This document shows, piece by piece, positions 1 to 7,593 of a DNA stretch of 64,000 nucleotides. Where the stretch lies: positions 1-64,000 of the forward strand of contig JAQWQB010000141.1 in the NCBI GenBank assembly GCA_029245065.1, written 5' to 3'. A program made the translations under genes and the position numbers. The notes under the pieces were generated by a model, which ran no database searches, was not told the DNA's origin, and saw nothing but the letters and a program-made list of their open reading frames with translations. Origin of the DNA: Flavobacteriales bacterium (GTDB lineage Bacteria; Bacteroidota; Bacteroidia; Flavobacteriales_D; Sanyastnellaceae). Numbering within the stretch: position 1 is the first letter of the stretch; the number at the start of each line of letters is the position of its first letter.

Positions 1-3000
1 GTTCCTTCAGCAATATCAGTTACGTTGATGTTCACGTTTGTAGAAGCAGGGTTTGGATACATTCCAAGTTCAGCTTCGATGATGTCTAGACGCTCTGCGT
101 TAGCAGCAACAACAACTGGAGATTCGATCTCACCAGCAATACCAGCAGGGCCGATAATTGAGATTTGATCAACAGCTCCATAAAGTGTAGCAGCTCCGTT
201 AGAGAACTCAGGCTTCACGATACAATCGTAAACAGCACCTTCAACAAGTCCAGCAACATCGCTCAAACGCATGTAACGGTTAGCCGCTCCACGAGAGTGA
301 GTGATAGGAAGTTGAGATCCATCGATGTTTGTGAATTCCCATGTCCAATCAACAACACCACATACGTAAGGAGTAGCAGCGATGTAATCACCTAAGAAGT
401 GAGGCCCGTAGTTAGCAACGTTGTCAGAAGCACGTAGTGCAGCCAACGGCTGAGCGTTCACGATTAGATCACAAGGCTCATCATTTTGAATCTCGATAGA
501 CTCAGCGTTTCCATTTCCATCAGCAAGTGTGAATACAGAGTTGATAGATACGTCATATGAATCATCCCAACCTAGGTCAGCAACGTCAGAAAGTACTACG
601 AACGTGTTCGCACCACCAGCTTGGTATACGAATTCGTCACCAGAAGTCTGAGAAGTGAAAGTGAAGATGTAATCATCAGCACCAACCCAGTCAGCCTTAA
701 ATAGGTCACAAAGATCGTAAGGACCAGAACCATAATCACAACGTGTGTCAGGAATAGACTGAGCACAGATATCGAACAAAGCAGGACCTGTAGTAGGATT
801 CCATGGAGATACACGTACTAGGTACATGTTACCCGCAGTAAGGTCACCAACATTCAAGATTTCTCCTCCGTTAACGAATACTACATCTTCAATAGCGATT
901 GAAGTTTCAGAAGCGTCATAGATTTCGATTACAGCGTCAAAGTCTACAGTGTTAACCTCAAGGCTAACTCCTGATGTCATTGGCATGAAAGAGTACCATA
1001 GATCATTGTCATCAGCGTTGTAAGTAGCGATAGGAGAAGCTACTGTTGCAGCATCCATATCTTCACCTACAAATCCAGAACAAGAACCTAGAGCGTCCAT
1101 TGTAAGGCCATAAGCCAATTCTGGAAGATCGTTGATACAAGGACCAGCGATACAAGTACCATCGTCATCTGTAGCAGCTGGGTCGAAGTTACAAGCAGTA
1201 ATGTCTGTACAACCAAACACTGGACAAGATCCAGTAGCACCAAGATCGATGTAATCAGTACCGAAGCTGGCTCCGTCACCAATTGGAGCTAAATCTAGGT
1301 TCACAGAACCTTGAGAAACACCACCTACGATCATTTCAACTGAAGCACCGTTCCATCCGTCACCGAATCCATCGGTCATATCAATTTGGTAGCATCCGTC
1401 AGCAAGACAAAGTACTACTGTACCGTCAGCACCAGTTCCACTGTATACGATAACACCGCCACCGTCAAGAACGTCGAAAAATACTTCACCTGGGAATCCA
1501 CCTCCATCAACAACAAGGTCAACACAAGTATCAAGACAGCAAGAACCATCGTCAGTTACTGCAGCAGCATCAAAGATACAAGCTGCTGGGTTAGTACACC
1601 CAAGAAGGCAAGCCCCCTCGTCAATAGAATAGTTCAAATCCCATGTACCTGTTGTTCCGAGGTATCCGTCGAACTGTATGAAATACGTCCCAGCTGGAAG
1701 ATCACCACAAGCGATATCAAGCACAGAAAGCAATCCACCAAGAGGATCATCATCGTTACATGCAACTTCGTTGAAAGAAGCATCAAATACAGTCAACTGA
1801 GAATCTGTAGGACCAGAAGGGTTAGACGTAGACAATGAAACTGCTGCATCAGCGGTTGTTGTAAACGTGTACCAAACTGAAGTCTGCTCAACATCACCAC
1901 CGAAGTGACAAGAACCTGCAAGACCTTCGTTTTGACAAGCAGCATTGTTGTCTACTAATTCAACACCTGTTCCAGTGATTGTGATTGCGTTAGCACTCAA
2001 ATCATTTGCTACAGGAAGTACACAAGATCCATCATCCGTATCAGCTGCTGCATCAAAGTTACATGCAAGAGGATCGATACATCCGAATACTGAGCATGTT
2101 GTGTTAATAGAGAACGCTGTAGTTGAAGGTGCTCCTCCAGAAATAGGAGAAACATCTGCACCTGTAAGTGTCCAACCTACTTCACCTGTGAAACCACCGC
2201 CACCAACAACAAGCTCGTAGCATCCGTCAGCAAGACAAAGAATATCTTGACCAACAGCAGTTCCGTCACCAGTTTCAGCACCGTCAAGGTCACCTAAAGC
2301 AACAGAAACAGGAGCCAAAGGATCAGCAACGTCAAAAATCTCATAAAAGTTACCATTCCATCCGTCACCGAATGAATCAGTCATATCAAATGTGATTTCG
2401 TTATCAAGGCAAGAAGCTACAACTGGGTAAGTCAATCCTGAAATCCCCCCAGCATCACCAGGACCTACTTCGAAACCAGTTTCAGTACCAGCTCCAGCAC
2501 ATCCAGCAGTGTGAACATAATCAACACGTCCAGAAACCTGATCACCACCTACGAACATTTGAACGTTGATGTTGAAAGAAAGGTCACCATCTGTTGTGAA
2601 CTGTCCAAGAAGGACACGGTTCATTGCTCCAGAAGGCAAAGAAGATGCAGATGTCGGAAGGGTAAACCAAGCTCCATCGTCCATAATTAAATTTTCACCT
2701 GTTGTGTTCATTGATGGTCCAAAAGGATCAGCAGGTACAGTTGCCGCCTGACCAATGTCAGAAGCTCCTGCAGACAAAGAGTTCTCAGCTCCAATAGTGG
2801 TCCAAGAATCAGCCTCAATGTTTGGGAACACAGCGTAAAATGCAGGGTTAATTCCTTGCGGGTTTACATTACCAAAAGCATCATTGAAGAATGTTGTGGT
2901 AGTAGATACATTTAGCGGATGACAGTCAAGGATAGCGAATACCGCAGTAATCTTATCCGTTGGTGACGTACATTCCGCATACACACGGTAGGTAGTTGTA

Positions 3001-3122
3001 CCTGCAGGTTGAACTGAGAGTGCGTTAGTAAGCGTATACGCTTCTGTTACCACTCCAGTCAACTGAGCCATCGAAAGAAGGCCAGTACAAACTGCCGTTA
3101 GAGTTAATAAGAGTTTTTTCAT
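1..3122 (-). CDS. Giant Cys-repeat surface protein with T9SS type A domain (partial, 3' end outside window)
   Basis: The frame is open from an ATG at 3122 (minus strand) to the left edge, giving at least 1040 residues. It starts with a signal peptide (MKKLLLTLTAVCTGLLSMAQ). Visible modules are three copies of a Cys-rich repeat of the form GCxxPxACxFDxxAxxxDGSC and two DSFGDGWNG/DGFGDGWNG beta-type modules, then PPC-like and Fn3-like stretches. The last residues, starting at YPNPASTNVNINV near position 59, match the opening of a T9SS type A sorting domain, so roughly 60 residues should lie outside the window. A secreted, cell-surface-attached protein is inferred; the binding target is unknown. 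It lies downstream of a related giant gene and is separated from it by a strong terminator hairpin. I saw no -7 promoter box in the 76-base gap, so how it is transcribed is unclear. Confidence 0.85.
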   Translation of the reverse strand, partial: MKKLLLTLTAVCTGLLSMAQLTGVVTEAYTLTNALSVQPAGTTTYRVYAECTSPTDKITAVFAILDCHPLNVSTTTTFFNDAFGNVNPQGINPAFYAVFPNIEADSWTTIGAENSLSAGASDIGQAATVPADPFGPSMNTTGENLIMDDGAWFTLPTSASSLPSGAMNRVLLGQFTTDGDLSFNINVQMFVGGDQVSGRVDYVHTAGCAGAGTETGFEVGPGDAGGISGLTYPVVASCLDNEITFDMTDSFGDGWNGNFYEIFDVADPLAPVSVALGDLDGAETGDGTAVGQDILCLADGCYELVVGGGGFTGEVGWTLTGADVSPISGGAPSTTAFSINTTCSVFGCIDPLACNFDAAADTDDGSCVLPVANDLSANAITITGTGVELVDNNAACQNEGLAGSCHFGGDVEQTSVWYTFTTTADAAVSLSTSNPSGPTDSQLTVFDASFNEVACNDDDPLGGLLSVLDIACGDLPAGTYFIQFDGYLGTTGTWDLNYSIDEGACLLGCTNPAACIFDAAAVTDDGSCCLDTCVDLVVDGGGFPGEVFFDVLDGGGVIVYSGTGADGTVVLCLADGCYQIDMTDGFGDGWNGASVEMIVGGVSQGSVNLDLAPIGDGASFGTDYIDLGATGSCPVFGCTDITACNFDPAATDDDGTCIAGPCINDLPELAYGLTMDALGSCSGFVGEDMDAATVASPIATYNADDNDLWYSFMPMTSGVSLEVNTVDFDAVIEIYDASETSIAIEDVVFVNGGEILNVGDLTAGNMYLVRVSPWNPTTGPALFDICAQSIPDTRCDYGSGPYDLCDLFKADWVGADDYIFTFTSQTSGDEFVYQAGGANTFVVLSDVADLGWDDSYDVSINSVFTLADGNGNAESIEIQNDEPCDLIVNAQPLAALRASDNVANYGPHFLGDYIAATPYVCGVVDWTWEFTNIDGSQLPITHSRGAANRYMRLSDVAGLVEGAVYDCIVKPEFSNGAATLYGAVDQISIIGPAGIAGEIESPVVVAANAERLDIIEAELGMYPNPASTNVNINVTDIAEG

Positions 3123-3150
3123 AGTGCTAGAATATATAGTTAATTAGAAA

Positions 3151-3180
3151 AGAAGCCGGTAACCGGAGTTACCGGCTTCT
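3151..3180 (-). terminator. Intrinsic terminator between the two giant surface-protein genes
   Basis: A perfect 13-bp stem (agaagccggtaac paired with gttaccggcttct) encloses a 4-base loop. Read on the minus strand it lies 19 bases after the stop codon of the 3199-7254 gene and is followed by TTTTCTAATT. This fits Rho-independent termination of that gene. The plus strand also has a T-run after the stem (tttttattt), but no plus-strand gene ends here. Confidence 0.85.
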
Positions 3181-3198
3181 TTTTATTTGGTTACAATT

Positions 3199-6100
3199 TT
3201 AGATACAAGATGATCCGAATGCACCTAGGAACTGAAGAAGGTCAGTTGCGTTGATCAGACCGTCACCGTTCAAGTCCTCAGGACATGGGTTAGCCGTATC
3301 AAACAGACAAGAACCATCATCAATAGATGCTCCAGCTAAAGGATCAAAGTTTGTAGCGTCTGGGTAAGTACATCCAATACAAGAAGCGTACTCACAAGCG
3401 TCACAATCAGCGATGTTTGCTGCAGGATCGAAGTTACAAGCGATTGGCTCAACACATCCTGTTATACAAGCACCAGCTCCAAGAGAGAAGGTGATTTCAC
3501 CAGCTCCTACAGGAGAACCTCCAGAAACGATTCCTTCGTTTGTTCCGAACAAGTTCCAAGAAACTTCACCTGTGAAGCCACCTGCAACAAGTACGATGTA
3601 GTAACATCCATCAGCAAGACAAAGAACGTCAGTACCAGTCGAAAGACCGTCACCTTCTTGTGCTCCGTCAAGATCACCACTAGCTACCAATACGTCATCA
3701 ATCGTGTAGATTTCGTAAAGGTTACCGTTCCATCCGTCACCGAATGAATCAGCCATCTGAACTGTCAAGCAGTTCTCGAAGCAGCAAGATCCGTCTTCAA
3801 TAGTTGCTGTAGCATCGAAGTTACAAGCACCAGCGTCAGTACAACCTGCACAAGTAACGAATTCACAAGAACCGTCTTCATCAGTTGCAGCTGGATCGGA
3901 GTTACAAGCAGTAGCGTCAGTACAACCACAAACAGCAGCTCCAATTGTGAAAGACACAGAGAAGTCACCGATAGCGTTACCACCAGCTGGAGTTCCTTCA
4001 GCAGCAAGAACGTTTCCTAGTTCGTCAACGATGTCGATAGCAGTTTCGAATGCGAATGTAGATCCAGCAACAGTTACTGTATAACATCCATCCTGAAGAC
4101 ATAGTAGATCGAATCCAGACTCAGCACCAGCAAAGTTATCTTCATCTACGAAGAACAATGCATTATCAATTGTGTTAGAAGCGATTACTGTTCCTAGACC
4201 ATCAGTGATAGTGTAAGTACCGTCATCCCATCCGTCACCGAATGAATCATACATGTTAACCTGAACAGGAGTACCTGGTCCACCAGCACAAGTATCAGAG
4301 AAGAAGTCACAAGTACCATCCTCGATGTTTGCAGCTGGATCATAGTTGTAAGCAACTGGGTTAGTACATCCTTCAACAACAACCTCACAAGCGATATCCA
4401 TCACGAATGAACCGTTATCGTCAGTCAATGGATCACCATCAACGTCTTCAGCACCAATGTAGATGTAGTAAGTAGAAACACCGTCACCGACGAATGATAC
4501 AGATACGTCATCTTGATCGAAGAAACCACAAGAACCGAAGTCAGCAGCTTCTGAAGCGAATGTTCCGTCTACTTGATCAACACAAGCAAATGGTCCAGCA
4601 CAATCAGCAGCAGTCCAAACATTGATTTTAGAATCAATTACAGAACCACAAGTAGAGATTGTTACAAGATCAGTTGTTGCAGGCAACGTGTACCATACAC
4701 CAGCTCCTGGAGCAGCGTCACAAGGAAGAAGTGTTGGAGCACCAGTTGCAGTAGAAGCACCTGTTGAACCTACAGTTGAAGAGTTACAAGCTACAGCAAT
4801 CGCACCAGCACACTCATCGTTAGCAGGAGCAGTAGTGTAAAGACAAGTACCATCATCAAGTGTAGCAGTAGCATCATAGTTATCTGCAACAACGTCAGTA
4901 CATCCTAGGAACTCACAGTCAACTGTGAAATCGAAGTCACCACATCCAGCAGGATCAGTAGTGAATACTGAGAAGTAGTAATCAGTGTTAGGAACCAATA
5001 CCAATAAGTCAGAGATGTCACCAGCACACTGGCCAGTTACAAGACAACCTACTTCATCAACAAGTGTACCACAAGCACCAGTGTAAACCATCAAACCAAC
5101 TTCAGAACCAGAGATGTTGTTCAATTCGAAGTTGAATGTATCACAAGTACCAGAGTTGAATGTGTAGAATACATCGTAAGCGGTGTTGAAACCAGCTACG
5201 AAGTTAGGCGCGTCAGAAGGAGAAGCACAACAAAGTGAACCTGTTGCAGCAACACCGTCAAGCATTGGAAGGGCAGCAGCACAATCATCGTTAGCTGGCG
5301 CACCCGTTCCTGGACATGGCTGACAAAGAACATCTAGTGTGAAATCAATACCAGCTCCAGCTCCAAATTCAGAAACAAGGATGAAGTAGTTGTTACCAGT
5401 CTGTGTGTTGAATGCAATCTCAGAAAGAAATCCACAAGCGTCATCGTTAGATCCTACACAAACAAGGTTTGTACAATCAGGAGCTCCAACATAAACGTGG
5501 ATCTTCGTGTCACCACCAGCAGAGTTACAAGTTCCAACGATTACCTGCTCATCAGCAGCAGCGTTGAATTCGTACCATACACCTGGAGAAGATACATCAG
5601 CACCACCACATACAGATCCAATTAGACCTTCGTTGTCAGTAGCAGCAATTGTAGTTCCAGGGATAGAAACTCCACAAGTAATAGGCTCAGCATCACAAAC
5701 GTCGTTGTTTGCTGGAGGACAGATACAAGATCCATCATCAATAGTAGCAGAAGGGTTGTATCCAGCACAAGCAGGATCAATACATCCTTCGATGTCACAT
5801 CCACCAGTGAATCCAAAATCAACTTCAATCGTTCCAGGAGCACCTGAACCGTAATCGTTACCTAGAGCATCAGATAGAGACCATCCGACTTCACCTGGGA
5901 ATGTTCCGTCAGTTACTTGGAAGATATAACATCCAGGAGCAACACATGCAGAAGCAGTACCAACAGTAAAACCGTCTCCTACAGGAGCAGTATCAAGATC
6001 TCCAGAAGCAACTAGACCTCCAAGATCATCAATGATGTTCCATGTAGCACCGTTCCATCCGTCACCGAAAGCATCAGTCATATCAATAAGAGCAAGGATT

Positions 6101-7254
6101 TCACCACCAAGGCAGTTCACACAAGAACCATCATCGATAGTTGCCAATGGATCAAAGTTTGAAGCCAATGGATCAGTACATCCAGCGCATGAAACGAAAT
6201 CACAACCGAAATCAAAATCAGCTAGTGGATCGAAGTTACAAGCCAATGGATCTGTACATCCAGGTGTACATCCAGCACCAATCTGAAGAAGTTCAGAACC
6301 TACAGTCGCGGCATCTCCGCTAGTTGCTGTATCAAGATCACCAGTGATAATTACACCACCAGCATCAGAGAACGTGTATGTTGCACCGTTCCATCCGTCA
6401 CCGAAACTATCAGTCATGTCATACGTGTAACATCCATCAGTAAGACAAAGCTCGAATGTACCAGCTCCACCTGCAGCAACAAGAGCTCCAAGGTCATCTA
6501 TAATTGTCCAACCGATTTCTCCGTCGAACGTTCCACCACCAACTGTATAAGTGATACAGTTATCGAAGCAGCAAGAACCATCATTAGCAGTTACAAGTGC
6601 AGAGAAGTTACAAGCAGCTGGATCATCACATCCAACGCAAGAAAAATCGCACGACCCATCATCCAAAGTTGCTGCACTATCGAAGTTACAAGCACCTGGA
6701 TCTGTACAACCTGCGCATGAGAGGAATTCACATGTCCCGTCATCAACGGTCGCAGATGGATCGAAGTTACAAGCGATAGGGTTTGTGCAACCACCAGCAA
6801 CTGCAGCACAGGCCAATGTCATTTCATATGCACCTTCACCTGCACCGAATCCTCCTACTACTACATAGTAGTCTGTACCAAGAGCAGAAGTGAATTCTAC
6901 CTGAGACTGAAGTCCACCGAAATCGTCATTACCTGTTACACAGGTGTAAGCACCACAAGCTCCAGTGTAAATATAGAGTTTTGTGTCATAATTTGTTCCC
7001 GGGTTTACCGTAGAAACTGTAATTAGGTCACCTGTTCCTGCGAACTGGTACCAGTGAGCTCCACCGGTTCCAATTGTTGTTACACAAGTAGGTCCATCGT
7101 TTACTGAAGCTCCAGTTGTTAGGCCAATTACTGCATCGCCACAAGCGATTGGTAACGCATTGACACACCCGTCCTGAGCGTTCAGATTGCTTGTCCATAG
7201 TGCCATCATGGCTACAAATAGGACTGAAGCAACTTTCGTAAAAGTTTTCATCAT
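3199..7254 (-). CDS. Giant secreted protein with twelve Cys-rich DDGSC repeats, GDGWNG modules and a dockerin-like C-terminus
   Basis: This 1351-residue protein has a signal peptide ending near LWTSNLNAQ. It contains about twelve copies of a roughly 20-residue repeat (GCTDPxACNFDPxATxDDGSC), in which paired Cys residues suggest disulfide-bonded and probably cation-binding loops. Four (M)xDSFGDGWNG-type modules alternate with the repeats, as do several PPC-like domains (for example residues 27-150, with YIYTGACG and GNDDFGG). It ends with DLNGDGLINATDLLQFLGAF and a final SSC, a dockerin/EF-hand-like segment, instead of a recognisable T9SS type A or B domain. Extracellular location is inferred from the signal peptide and Cys content. 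The ligand is unknown. It probably shares an ancestor with the 1-3122 gene. Confidence 0.88.
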   Translation of the reverse strand: MMKTFTKVASVLFVAMMALWTSNLNAQDGCVNALPIACGDAVIGLTTGASVNDGPTCVTTIGTGGAHWYQFAGTGDLITVSTVNPGTNYDTKLYIYTGACGAYTCVTGNDDFGGLQSQVEFTSALGTDYYVVVGGFGAGEGAYEMTLACAAVAGGCTNPIACNFDPSATVDDGTCEFLSCAGCTDPGACNFDSAATLDDGSCDFSCVGCDDPAACNFSALVTANDGSCCFDNCITYTVGGGTFDGEIGWTIIDDLGALVAAGGAGTFELCLTDGCYTYDMTDSFGDGWNGATYTFSDAGGVIITGDLDTATSGDAATVGSELLQIGAGCTPGCTDPLACNFDPLADFDFGCDFVSCAGCTDPLASNFDPLATIDDGSCVNCLGGEILALIDMTDAFGDGWNGATWNIIDDLGGLVASGDLDTAPVGDGFTVGTASACVAPGCYIFQVTDGTFPGEVGWSLSDALGNDYGSGAPGTIEVDFGFTGGCDIEGCIDPACAGYNPSATIDDGSCICPPANNDVCDAEPITCGVSIPGTTIAATDNEGLIGSVCGGADVSSPGVWYEFNAAADEQVIVGTCNSAGGDTKIHVYVGAPDCTNLVCVGSNDDACGFLSEIAFNTQTGNNYFILVSEFGAGAGIDFTLDVLCQPCPGTGAPANDDCAAALPMLDGVAATGSLCCASPSDAPNFVAGFNTAYDVFYTFNSGTCDTFNFELNNISGSEVGLMVYTGACGTLVDEVGCLVTGQCAGDISDLLVLVPNTDYYFSVFTTDPAGCGDFDFTVDCEFLGCTDVVADNYDATATLDDGTCLYTTAPANDECAGAIAVACNSSTVGSTGASTATGAPTLLPCDAAPGAGVWYTLPATTDLVTISTCGSVIDSKINVWTAADCAGPFACVDQVDGTFASEAADFGSCGFFDQDDVSVSFVGDGVSTYYIYIGAEDVDGDPLTDDNGSFVMDIACEVVVEGCTNPVAYNYDPAANIEDGTCDFFSDTCAGGPGTPVQVNMYDSFGDGWDDGTYTITDGLGTVIASNTIDNALFFVDEDNFAGAESGFDLLCLQDGCYTVTVAGSTFAFETAIDIVDELGNVLAAEGTPAGGNAIGDFSVSFTIGAAVCGCTDATACNSDPAATDEDGSCEFVTCAGCTDAGACNFDATATIEDGSCCFENCLTVQMADSFGDGWNGNLYEIYTIDDVLVASGDLDGAQEGDGLSTGTDVLCLADGCYYIVLVAGGFTGEVSWNLFGTNEGIVSGGSPVGAGEITFSLGAGACITGCVEPIACNFDPAANIADCDACEYASCIGCTYPDATNFDPLAGASIDDGSCLFDTANPCPEDLNGDGLINATDLLQFLGAFGSSCI

Positions 7255-7593
7255 CGTTTTGGTTTTGGTTAATTCACATTATTTATTCAGGGTTAGTCCC
7301 CCAGTTGATTCTCGGCTTTCCGAGTCAAATCCTAAGCAATAATGCACTGAAACCCACACAGTCAATTGCCGTGCCAGCTCAACGCAAATCATTTAACTAC
7401 TTGATAAACAGTATTTTATATTCATCCCTTCTCTTAGAAGTTTATCCCATTTCTGGAAAAAACATCTCATTCTGCGACGACTTGGGTGATAAGTTAGGTC
7501 TAATAATGAGAGTATAAGTCACTTTTAGCGTCCTAAATTTATCAAACATTACCTCATACTTCCAAATAAAATTTAAAAATTGCTGATATTTAA
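7255..7593. other. Divergent intergenic region
   Basis: This 339-base stretch separates two divergently transcribed secreted-protein genes and must hold both promoters. I see no perfect TAnnTTTG box on either strand. It is AT-rich towards the right end. One 70-codon open frame (7305-7517) has no recognisable features and is probably not a gene. No RNA structure was recognised. Confidence 0.5.

Noticed and set aside
596-6868. Many short open frames on both strands within the giant surface-protein genes
   Set aside because: They are low-complexity shadows of the Cys-repeat coding frames, with no start signals or family motifs.
3199-7254. Regularly spaced DNA repeats that could suggest a CRISPR array
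   Set aside because: The repeats are in-frame protein repeats with variable sequence and spacing inside a single open frame; no constant direct repeat with unique spacers.
7305-7517. 70-codon open frame in the divergent intergenic region
   Set aside because: No promoter box, no homology recognised, composition like the surrounding non-coding DNA.
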